Assembly (NCBI GenBank): GCA_016785225.1
Contig: JAFBJZ010000601.1
Span: forward strand, 1,240,001 to 1,304,000
Direction: 5' to 3'
Origin: Psettodes erumei
Lineage: Eukaryota; Chordata; Actinopteri; Pleuronectiformes; Psettodidae
DNA length: 64,000 nt
Positions 49,541 through 61,800 of this stretch are shown in pieces. Position 1 is the first letter of the stretch. Each line of letters begins with the position of its first letter. Below the pieces are notes generated by a model. That model saw nothing but the letters and a program-made list of their open reading frames with translations, searched no databases and was not told the DNA's origin. Both the position numbers and the translations under genes were made by a program.

Positions 49541-52500
49541 AAAAAATTGTATATTACCGTAACCCTCTACATTGCTTAAGAACTGTTGTCGCTCAATTTT
49601 CAGTATTCAGTAATTGCAGGGGTGAATTTTGTTTATGATCACTAGATACCTGATTGTTTCCTTAAAATGCAAAATAAGAAGATCTTTTCAATATGAGATA
49701 ATGTTTTTGTTTCTACAGGCAATTAAGTCTTCCTGCATGCACCAACCACTTTTATACAATTCAAGGCCAGTGTTGCAAAACCTTGAACAAAGCTCAGGCT
49801 GGTAGTGTATACATGTAATTACCACCCAGGGACTGTGCTTAGTGGTTCATGGCATCCAAAACACTTCATGCCCTGTGCTTTCTTAATTACGCTAATTATA
49901 CTGCTGATTCTTTTTGGTGCTTTAATTCTGATTACTTCCCAAGAAAAAAAGCCAGTGGGAAACAAACTACCACAGAGGCACAAGATTTAAACAAATATCT
50001 GAAAACAAAACCCGTAAAGGCCTCCTTGTAACCTTGGAGTCAATACAGACAGATGCAGATCCATATGAAAAAAAAATCATAAATGGTGCCTTAGTGAAAC
50101 ATTAATGGCATGTTTATTTGTAGGTTGACTGTAGGTTTAAGCCAATAACAGCTAGTTTTAATGTTAATGGTCTGTTGATTAGTTGCTTAGTTTAGGCTAC
50201 AAAACCAGTCCTTTTTGTTTTGTATAATCTTTTCCGTTTGACTGTATATTGCTACAACAGACTTGTGTTCGCCGACCAGAGAAGGTGCTGAACAAGGTGA
50301 AGTGTTCCACGTTCAGCAATTGATGTACTGAGGGTTAGTCAGTTTTTATTTCCTCAAATAAAAAAGAGGAAAACCTTCAAACTGACAGCTCTAAATTTCA
50401 GTCTTGTCACCTCAAGCAGTGAGTTAAAAGCCCTTATCTCCAATTATATAGTGCGGTATTTATAATTGTATGAGTCTCAACATCAACATTCCCCGCATGA
50501 TGCATGCCAGCACATGAATAATGGATGAGAAAATTAGTATTCTAAGTCACCATGTGCTTTATTTCTATAACATACAACAAACCACGTTTCATTTATTCTA
50601 TGATCACACCCCTCACAACCCCACTGCAGAGGCAGGTGTGGAGGTAATTCATGATAATGCTGACACCAGTCTTGAATGCATCTTCACCGCAAACGACTAC
50701 TTGTGTAAAACTTCCATTTATATATAATGAATCATGTGGTGTGCAGATATCCATACAATATTGACCTTGAGCTGAATGAAGTGAAGACAATGCCACCTCT
50801 AGGGGCCCTGCCCCATGGTTGACCCCCTCCTCTGGCTTCACTGGCAGTGGAGGTGATCAATAAAGTATCACAAAAAAGGGAAAAAAATACCACATCTCTT
50901 ACATTTACACAATGATTTCTTCAGTCCTTCAAAATCAGGAATGCCAAGTGCTGCAAATATAGATGACAGAGGATCTGAAAGTCAGAATATCATCTTCTAT
51001 TTTCAGATGATAATAAACTTGTAGCTTGAGATAACAGGACATCTGGTAAAGTGGGGAATTATTTTGTGCATCACTGTAACAAGACAGCACATTGCTCACT
51101 AGGGAAACAAGACTGGTGGGTGCCAAATTTTATAATTAATTCAGAGATTCCCATCATGCTATGAAAGTGCTCAGTGGATAAGCAGATTGGACGACAAACA
51201 AAAAAGAGTGTCTTTTTTTAATGAAAGTGCACACAGTGGTCATATTTCATTTAACGGCGGATGTCAACAGATGTTACGTTATGGGCTCATGCTGGCTCTT
51301 TATTTCCTCTGGCTTTGTTTCCTGTTTAGTGCTCTGAGCTACAGAAATCCCCTGATAAGTAGCAATGGAAGTGGCTTCATTCCTCAGCAGAGATTTATTT
51401 ACTAAGTCATTTGGAAAATTAAGCAAAAGAAAAAAAGTCGTTTTTTGTTTGTTATGAAGCTCAAGACTTCCTACGGAGAGAGGATTTCTGTGCTGCAGAT
51501 AATGGTTTCCTCCTTGGAGACAACACACAGCATTATGCCAAACCCAGCTCAGTAAATGAAAGGTTTCATACAGTGAAGTGTTATCCCTCTGTAATAGCAA
51601 GAGAACCACTCTACCAGCCAATAATGAATGAAAAAGATAATAATGTAACCAACTACATTATTCAAATGATCCCTCGGCAGTCTGAGCTGTGTGTAATCGT
51701 GCTCTCTATTTGACAGTCTGTGAAACTGCTGCCCTTCATTCACCAGGCACACAGAATCCAGAAGTACATGACATGATTAAGCATGCTTCTCATGTCACTG
51801 GGCGAGGACAAAGCCATGCGCTCGGCACGGCTCATAAAAAAAGACATTTTTCTCTTGAAAAACCTCATTCAGAATCTGAACCACGTCATTCACCAGCTAC
51901 AGTCAATATACGCAAAGTTCTTATGGTGGCTTATGGTGCAGACTATTTCATGCAATAACACAAGAGAGTAATATGAAGAAGTATTTGAGGAGCATGTGGA
52001 CAGAGCAACTCTAATGGCAGAGAGTATATATACGGATCCAAAGATGATTTTAGCCACTAAGTAGATAATGTGTTACCCCAGCAGAGTATAAGAAGAGTAC
52101 CAGTGATCACAGTGTTCTTTCTGTGATAAAACACTTGTTTTTTTAATAAATTCTTTGTACATCAGAAACCATTTGAAGAGACTGTGCCAGTTGCCTGGTT
52201 AGATATATATTGCTTTTTGATTGTGCTTGGTGTTGATGTGTATGAGAGGTTATCCCATAACTGATTGGTCAAAGGACCAAATCTGCCAAAGCCACAGTCT
52301 TTCAGCTAGGTAATGATCTCACCTGTTCCACAACTCGGTAGCGTCGCTGTTCAAATATACAGTGCATCGCTGTGAGAGGCATATGAGACGCAATTTCCTG
52401 ATAACACTCTGAATGTAGAATCTGAAGTGGTCCACTTAAAATCATCGCACCTGTGGCTGTGAGTTTTGCATTTGCTGAGACCATGGCTTTGGCACAGGTG

Positions 52501-52854
52501 AGTGGGCTGCTTAGTGGCAAGACAGATGACACAGCAAAGGCCCGTCTGCATCTCGCAGGCCGAGTGCATTATCCAGTCTGCCCACCCACTCGTAGGGAAG
52601 AATGAGGGAACCAGCAGGGCAGATGGGACCAGAATCTGACTCATTTTAATAGTCCTTGGAGTTGCCAGTTGGCGTTTAGCCTGTGAAGTGAGGCAGAAAA
52701 TAACGCCTTCTAAATAATGAAATAAGCCTTCATTTAATGAAAGATTCAGGCTCCATGTCCTTTTACGAAATCTGAAGGCCTTGGATGAGGATTAAGTTAC
52801 TATGGCAGAGGTTTCCCACATAGTGGTGAGTGATGTTGTGTAGTATGAATATTA

Positions 52855-52931
52855 CTCCCTCTCTGGCTGTCTGTTTCCCTCTCTCTCTACCTCTTTTATT
52901 CATTCTCTCTGCCTCTGTCTTTCCCCTTTAG
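52855..52931 (+). repeat. Pyrimidine-rich tract ending in TTTAG
   Basis: About 75 bases that are almost all C and T (CTCTCTGG..., CCCTCTCTCTCTACC, CTGTCTTTCCCC) end in TTTAG. It could serve as a strong splice-acceptor tract, but the DNA that follows (GTCATATTGACTC...) has no coding frame resembling the sulfotransferase. I list it as simple sequence. Confidence 0.6.
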
Positions 52932-55639
52932 TCATATTGACTCTCTTCCTCCAGCAAGATCAGGGTGTTTTAATTTGTTGCACAAAATAGAAAATTATTT
53001 GTTGTTGACATATTACAATAACAGCAGATTGACAATTTACATGTAAAGCACAACACAACAAGAACTCACATATGTAACAGATGGAATGTAGCATGTGATA
53101 CCAGATTAGAAAATACTTTGTGCATGACAAGTACAGATTCAAAGCCAAAGATGGGCATGCATCTGGAGATGACTGGTAAATAACATTTTATACTGCGAGC
53201 ACTGTGGGGGCATAAAGCCCATCAAACCATAACGTATCACACTCTTCTAATTAGCCTCTTCTGCTGTACAAACCAGTGTCCTTGCCAGCAATCAAAAATG
53301 AAAGCTCATTAATATTCTGCCATTACTTGAACTACTTGCATAATTTGTCATAAGTGTAATGTGACTTAACAACAAAAGACACCAATTCACAGTAGTGCAG
53401 CCTGCAAGAGTCCTTGTTGTTGCTAATAAACATTCCCCTAAATAATGATTCACAAGTGTAATTTGATGTAACAATCAGATACTGCTCTACAGGTACAGAA
53501 CCTCTGTGGTTTCATGTTAAAGGGTACAGACTCAGTTGTTACTGTGATGTACCAACGCAGGCAGAGGTAACTGCTTATAGCTACTCAGCCTTACATAAAG
53601 TAGAGGCCATACTATCAGCTTATCAAGAGTCAGGTCTGTTTTTGCCTGTCCTGCACACAAACTCAGCACTACATTGTACTAACAGCATCTTTCATTTGTG
53701 TGGGAGTTCCTCTATGAGTACCCAGTGTCCTACCTTACCTTTCACTATATACTGTATGTTCCAGAGTTGACATCATTGCACAACAGCTCAAGTATTACAT
53801 ACTTGGAAGGAATTACATAAAATTAAGAAGGCTAGATATTGTTTCAGGAGGCTTTTATGGTCAAATCCCCTTTACAATGAACATGCAATGCTCAGCCAAG
53901 TGCTCTGGTATGTTTGATTGCATATAATGGAATATAAAAAAACAACATTGCTGTACTGTACGCTATTGCCTTTTCAAAAGGGGGAGGCTCTCTACTTGGT
54001 AGCAAGCACAGAGTGGCTGTCAGGACAGTGTAGGAGGGCATGCCACATACTTCCTCTGTCGACAGGTTAGGTGATTGGTCTCGCAGCAGAAGACTGTGGA
54101 AGACAGCAGCAAGGCCAACAAAAGCAGACAGCTGCTGGCTAGTCTGTCAAGGGAGCCAAACTACTTTTTAAAGCAGAGGGTTCCCTGAGATTACATCTTA
54201 CAGCCTCAAGTTGTCACATGATGCAATATGGACACTGGTCTTATACTGCTAACTCTGGGCTATCAGCAACTGACCTTGTAGCTGTCTTTGTGGTGGTGAC
54301 AAGGTCATTTGGTCCTTACACCTCTTCCTTTTGCTTCATACCATGGTCCTTCCATTGGCTTTTTTTTTTTTTAGTTTTACATATTTTTGTATAAATACTT
54401 TTTGTGTGGTCTTGGGGGTTCCCAGGGAGCATTTTTTCTGCTGAGCATTGGACTTTATTTTTGGACTCATTGGACTGAGCAAAGGAGACATTATGGTAAT
54501 TTGGTGAGATGTGGGGAACTAAATTCACATGACATCTAGACAAAGAATAGTAACTGTGTTTTAATGCAGCTGAAGTCATTGCGCTTTTGCTGGTTGTTAG
54601 TTGATCTTTTTTTCATAGTTCATGAAACTGATTAGTATTTATGTAGCACTGTCCATTGTCCATTGTTTGCTTCTGTTTGCTTTATAAATGGTCAAACTTC
54701 ACTCTGATTGGCATTCTCACAAAAGCAAATGAACAAATTTGAAGCAGTTTTCTTAATGTAGTCTTTTACTTTTTCATAGATTGGCCATATTTACCACATG
54801 CAAATGCCAACACATACTATGAAATCTTCCTCCACCTCCAGATATTGATTTATTATTGTCAAAGGTCCATCTTTCAATGAATATTCCATGAAATGTCCCT
54901 GATGTCTTATACATTGCTACCAAAAAAAAGAAAAATTAGTTTGTAGTACAGAGCTATACCAGGCTTTACAAAGAAAGCAGAATTATTATCTCAAATAAGA
55001 GGCTCTTTGACAAGATCCCGTCCTCAATAGAGGTCAGATGTCTTGGGTCTGAGGCGCTCCCCACTGATTGGATTATTCTGCTATTCAAGCACAAGTGCTG
55101 CTTGGCACACAAATGTAAAGTGAGAAAATTCAATGTGTAAGCCCAGATGAGATGCTAATAGAAAAGAAGAATTGCCCTCAGAAGAAATTCAAAAGGGAGG
55201 CAAGGCACATAAGATATTTTGAAACAGGCCACTGCTGATGTCTAATGCCATCTCAGCTCTACCGCTATAAGGGGAGGATGAGACTCAGAGTGAGATAATC
55301 ACAGAGTAAAATCAGCTTTTATATAGGCAATCATAACAGTAACCATCCCTTCTTATCCAAACAATTCCAATGTTGGCATCCTTGCAGCCAGCCAACGAGG
55401 TTGCACTAGCCACTAACCCATCCAACTACTATACAACTGCATGTCCAATATCTTTGGAAAGCTTCTGACTGTGCTGTAGCTCTTACATCTCCTTTGTCTC
55501 ACTACCACAAAAAGTTGGCCCTACCACAAAAATTGAAAACTACCAAAGCTCTGGTAAAGCCTCATCCATAGTGCCCCGCAGAGTGGCTGCCTTTAATTGG
55601 CCGATGTTAGCAGAGCCACATTCACTGCAAGAAAAGCTG

Positions 55640-55800
55640 TTCCTCTCTCTAAATTAGCCTGTCAATCACAGCACATTCCCATGACTCTCCCATTTCCTTC
55701 TGCTGCTGATTAATGGCATGAAGTGAATTTATCAATGTGCCATATGCGGAATGCAATTCATTATCCTCATCTCCAGGATTCAGCAAAAAGCACGTCCTGC
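55640..55800. promoter_or_regulatory. Candidate regulatory block with a PBX-MEIS site
   Basis: CTGTCAATCA at 55659-55668 is the exact reverse complement of TGATTGACAG, the decamer bound by PBX-MEIS/PREP heterodimers. Within 60 bases downstream are CTGATTAATGG and TTTATCAATGTG, further homeodomain-like cores. The block has no repeats and no coding frame. The motif match is seen; enhancer function is inference. Confidence 0.3.
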
Positions 55801-58800
55801 CTCACTCTTTGTGGACGTCCACCAGCAGAGGAGATATAGCACACACACAGTAATGATGCTTGTTAGTATGCTAATGTAAATATCAGTTTAGCACACACCT
55901 ACAATTTTCAAGCAACACGTGATGAGACAAGCAAGTAGCCTGTCCCCTCCAGGTTAAAATGTATCAGGGGAGAGGCATACCAGAAAGGGTGGGCATTAAT
56001 CAAATCCTCCACAACCAACAAGACAAATTTATTTTTTTATTATATTTTTTATTTTTCTATTTTTCTGTCTCGATTAGCAAATATGAGCCTGGGGATTCAC
56101 AGCTGGTTACATATGCAGTAACCCTGAGGTGAAGTCATACAAAACTGCTTTGAATACATTGATCACATTGCACTGATTCTGCTGAAGATTTTAATGGCTT
56201 GAAGAGAATTTCCTGATGGCCTGAAACTTGGCATAAAAGCTGTCAAGGTTGATCTTGTGTCAAAAACATTTGTTTTTACAAATTGGAAAACATGCATTTC
56301 CAAATGGCATCAGTTTATTGTAATCAATTCTAATTAGTAGGCTAAAATATACCATTAATTTAATGAGGCATATACTCATAGTTACTCATAACTGATAACT
56401 TAACTGAGCACTATTCAAAGCTTTGGATTTGCAGATTTATTGAGGAACAACAGGAGCTTTTCTAAACTGATTCTAGTTTATTCACTTTATTTTATCCCAT
56501 GGTAACTTAATGAACCTGGGCAGTCATGTACTATACTTTACAAAAGGGGTAGTGACACCAGAGTGCCCTTGCACTGTATCATCCAATGTTACTATAAGCA
56601 ATGCCATTTTATCTGGTGAACCAAGGTTTCAGTGACTCTTGGAGATAGGCCCTAAATAGCTTGTGCTGCCTTTTATCCTTGTGTCTTTGACTTTATCTTG
56701 GCAGCTGTATGATCTCGTCTGAGGGAGAGCTTGCCAGTGAGGACTTAGAGAGGGCATGAACAGAGAAATGCTCTGTGGTAAAGAGCTGCGGCAAACCCCG
56801 AGGAGAAACCAGCATTATAGAAAAAGGAGTGAAGTAGTGGCCCAAGAGTGTGACCATTTGTAGCACATTTTTTAATGAAATAAATAATGTGATGTCCCTT
56901 TTTTCACATTAATCGAGTCTGTTTATGGAAATTAGCAAATACTATGGCTAGGTTGTGCATCAGCTAATGGGGATTCTAATAAAATCATAAATCATATCAG
57001 CGTCGATGCTGATCTGCCTTGTGCTACAAATCATCTATGGCTGCTGAATGGTGGTTTTTACATTGTTAAGAACTTTTCTACTTTTTTCCCCACAGAGTGA
57101 GAATCATTCCTGCTGATGTGTTTTGTAGCATACATTTTTACGACTTGAAATGATGTAGGCCTTGAAGAAAAATAGGTTCGCAGGGAGGATTGACTGGTGT
57201 CATAGGTTGTCACTCTGTCATTATGGTTGCATGTTGTTCATTTCTTACTCACCTATAGAGCTAGACTCCTTTTCGATTTTTTGATTTTCCTGTTGTAAAA
57301 GTTGCCAGTATAGAACATTGGACAAAGTTTGAGCTAGGCTACAAATATAAAATCTACAGTGACAAGAGTCACAATTTGTCTACCGCAGTCCTGCTTTTTT
57401 ACTATTCACCCTACGGTACAAAAGTGTTGTACAGGGTACAAGGGTACGTACAACACGTACAAGTGTTCTGCATTGTAATAAACAAATGCTTCATTAATAA
57501 AAAAAAATGTGTGATTTGTCCACAAATCATTAATTCCTAATATGCTGTGCAAACATCAGCCCGTAGCGCTCTCTGCTAAATATCTCCTCTGCCAACAGTG
57601 AGTGGGTCTCTATGGTTACAGGGACTCTCTTATGTTAACATGTGTACCTACACCCATGCAGAATTGCCTGGGCTTGAACAATGTGAAAACAAACCACCTT
57701 TTGTAGACTGACAGTGGACAATTTGGTAATATGCTTTTGATGTATGTATAACATTGTGGTAAAGCAAATGTTGATGCTGACTCTGTTATTGTGGTCCACT
57801 TCCTGACTCCTTCACATGGGGCAGTCAGTCCACAGTTCATGTTGCCCTGGTTCCATTTGAACCAAATGTTGGTAAATGACTGAAATAAATAGACACTGGT
57901 GGCTGTGGTAAGGACACTCTGGCTGCTGCTAGAATGTATAGATACAGGTTTTATGCGTTATACAGACAATGAATAACTTTTGAATAGACTAGGTTAAATT
58001 TGAACTTGGGTAAGTGTTTGTAGTGAACTGAAAATGGCTCATTATTTCAGGAAATGTATCAATGTAGGGACAAAAATAGTAAACAAAATGGATATGTTTG
58101 TTGCCAGGCATCGTATGCAGGAATCCTTTGAACACTGAAGACAGAAAAAACATTAATAGCACGATTACTGGGATTCATTGTCAGTTACAGTTCATAGTGA
58201 CTAAATACAATACACAAACTTGATATTCAAATGTACAATTATGAATGGTTTCAATTATTTCCATCTGCAAAGGTTTAGATGCTGTCCAAATCTTTGTTGT
58301 TGCACTCAGTAACTTACAGGTTAGTATTGCATAAATTATAAAATTATGAATTATAAAATTGAATTAAAACAAAATTTAATTTAATATTTTTACACAATTT
58401 ACATCAAAACATACATTGTGCACAGATAAAAGGGGCATTTTCAAAAAGCAGTTTCTAAACAAACTCTGGGTTCAACTGTCTTTGTTATAAACTCCTAGCA
58501 GGAGAATTCATAAAACTACTACTGCAGTCAAATACATCACCGAGTCATGCCATCCCAGACATAACCCGTATCAGTGAATCCGATTCATTTTCTTCAGTGA
58601 GAGATACAAGTGGGAGAACTGTGTGGGAAATCGCATCGCATTATAGTTTCATCCACAGACTAATAGCAGTGTGTGTTCAGATATTGGTTCTGTTACCATC
58701 GTGGAACTGCAGATTGTGATCTCTTGTGAATTCCAGTGTCAGCCGCTATTACTTATTTAATTTGCATGTCAAATGACTCATGGCTCACCCCCACCCCCTC

Positions 58801-61800
58801 TCATTTACCAGTCTATTACTGTAACATCTATTGAGTGGATTGACACCCATCCACACTCCCGGTGCCTGTGTGTGGTCTGATGATAGATTGTCAATATACA
58901 ATAATCAAAGCTCTTTTGTACAGTAACAATGCTCTTTTATGAACATGAAGAGTGATTATACGGCATTCATGTGATGAACAAGCTGACAGGTTTTGTATAT
59001 TCCATGCCAAACATTTAGTATAAAACTCCTATGTTTGTACATGTAGCTACGTTTGAGTTTGTGTAACTCTTTTTTTAATGCGTGTGTTGTGTGTAGGTAT
59101 TTTTGTGTGTGTTTTCTGTAAACTCATAAACTGATTCACTGCTGCATTTACAATGATAAAATGAGGCCTCTGAAAGAAGCAGTGCAAGAACACATTGGTG
59201 ATAAATATATTACCAAATGGGGTTTAGAGCTGGGCAGAACAAACATGAAGCACAATATCTCATGATGAAGATGTTGGGTCGACTGTCTGTGAATACGAAT
59301 GCTTTTTTTCTGAACAGAGGTTTTGAGCAGCAGCCAGTGATTAAGCTGTAAATTGAGAGGAGGCAGCATGGGTGCAAACTGCCGGGAGGCTAACAGCCTG
59401 TTGTTTCGGGGGGTCAGGGGAAACTAATTACACAACCTCCTCCACTTCTATATTGTGATTCACTCTTTTTCAATTCTACTCAAGAGTAAAAATTATGTGT
59501 CAGTTTTTATTTTATTTGTTGACTTCCAAAATGTTGGACAGGGTGCCATCTGGAGAGAAATTATGTGGGGAGAAGTGTCAAGTATAATTCATCGCAGCAT
59601 GTTGTGGGTGTGAGAGGAGCACTGGGGAAAGGAAGTTGATTCATCAAACTCCAACTGATGTCCCTTTTTCTTCACAGCAAAATGCCAGAACATTTTTGTA
59701 ATGTGTCTTGTTGCAGCTACCCTTAAGGACACTTGAAGTTTTTCTTTTTTTATGTTTGGAAAATCTCATCATATTTGTTGTCAGAGTTCAAACCTCATTC
59801 GTGGAGATACAGAACTTATGTAAAACAAAATCTTGCACCATTATTTTAATGCTGCTACAGAAAATGCAGCTCCGTTTTTCTCACTGTCATGAGTAACAGA
59901 CCTTGAAGTCATTATCCAGCTCCTGTATTAAAGAGTCCCCTGAGTTGGGACACTATGTTACAGAGATAGCCCCCATGCCACCGAGCCTATAAGGCTTGTG
60001 TCAACTAAGAGATACACATGAATGGTGCCTGTAGAGCCAACAAGCTGCCAGAGGTTTTACAGCCGCTGCTTGGAGCCCCATTAAAATAACACTCTGAACT
60101 CGGCTATAACTCACACTCCTGGAACATCTCCACATTGACCCATTGCTGCTTTGATTGGGCATTTCTGTCAAAAGGTCCGCCAGCACCGTAGGGGGGGGTT
60201 ATGAGGCACAGCCAGAAGCTGTGTTTATTTTACGACAGGCATTTCAAATAAAAAGAAGAAAACACAAGCAATATCATTAATTCCACCACGTTGAAACATT
60301 GCCTTGTTTGTCCACAGTGGTCATTGTTTCATGGCATGTTGTTGAATCTCCTTTATAGTTCTGAACTGCTTGTTTAATGTAACTCAGTTTATTCAGGCAA
60401 ACTTGCTCATGGTCTGCTGGAACCTATTGCACCTCTGGCCACATCCACCACAGCAGCATCTGTACCATATGCCGTGCTGGAAAAAGGAGGATGCTGAGTG
60501 CATTATTCGAGCCAGTACAGTCTCACATCTGTGTGTGTGCTGAACTGACTCATCAAAGGCCTGTCATTATGCTGCAGCATTGATGTCACTGAGATAAATT
60601 ACTGTACATTTATCAATATAGATAACAGAAGGACATTTTAACTGAATTGCAAGTTGGTGTGCTGTGTATAAAGTAAATGCATCTTTTCCTTTTGTGTTTG
60701 TAACTGCCAAACCATGAGTATCAAGCCTTTGTTTGCTGTTTTTTATCTCTATATTTCATTATTTCCCCCACACTGCCTGTTGTGATGTGCAGTCTGCCAG
60801 TCTTTTGGAAATGCCTTCTTCGATTTTGCCAAAAATCAAGCCAGTAAGCAACACTACCTTGATGGACCAGACTGAAAGCACGAGGCAGATTATATGACTA
60901 CTGTTCACAGGCGTGGTAATGTTTTTCCTTATTCTTACTCTTGTAGCTACTCTTATTTTTCTTGCTTCTTTTGCCTGCTGCAAAAGCTGTAAAAACATCT
61001 TTCATGATGCCACATTAATGAGTGCATTCGTGCATTGTGTCCCCAGAGAAAACTGGATAATATTCTCCACGAGCAGTGTTCAAGATTAACTCCTCCAGCA
61101 AATCTGCATAATTCTGCTTCACCTGTATTATACATTTGTTTTGCTCGCAATAAAACACTGATTATCTGAATAGGTGTGTTGTCAGAAATAACAAAAGCCA
61201 CACACATAGCACAGCTGTGACAATGTACTGTAGATGTACTGTAGTGGTGGTTTCATTAAACTGCATGTAAAGTGCAGTGATGTATAGGGAGAACTGGTCA
61301 ACCTGTGCAGCAGCAAAGAAGTGACGGTGTCTTATTTCCTTATTTTAAAGACTTCAGTTTGGTGCCAGAGCAGATCTCAGGGTTTCTCTCAGTCTCTTGT
61401 GCTGCAGCAAAACAATTGTGGGATTCCTTTTAAAATTGAGTACCAACCTTGAATGTGCAAAGGCCCAGTTTTTATCTGTGGAAGACTTTAGACCATGGCT
61501 TATTTATTTATTTATTCATGTGGCAGTTATCTGTTGCCTTTCCTATTTATCCAGAGAAGATCTACAAAGCATGTATACCACTCACCTTTGGTAGGGTAAG
61601 TTTCCAATTCTGACGCAGCCTTCTGCTTTTTACCACACGAGCCAGTGAAATCATTTAACAGTAATCATTCACTTTCAAGTGGAGAGGAGTTCCAAATGCC
61701 TGTTTTCTCTGATGGTTGTTGTGTGATCAAAGAAACTGAACCTTACAGTGGTTTTACCAATTCTGAAAGAGTTACAGTACTTTCATTATCTGCTCTGGGT

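Larger units (their letters stand above)
48061..55639 (+). other. Intronic stretch without recognisable exon
   Basis: Only short chance open frames on both strands. It holds a possible Tc1-like terminus near 49.43 kb and a pyrimidine-rich tract at about 52.86-52.93 kb. Nothing else is recognised. Confidence 0.45.

Noticed and set aside
52931..53000. Exon after the strong pyrimidine tract ending in TTTAG
   Set aside because: No coding frame downstream resembles any known protein and no donor is paired with it.
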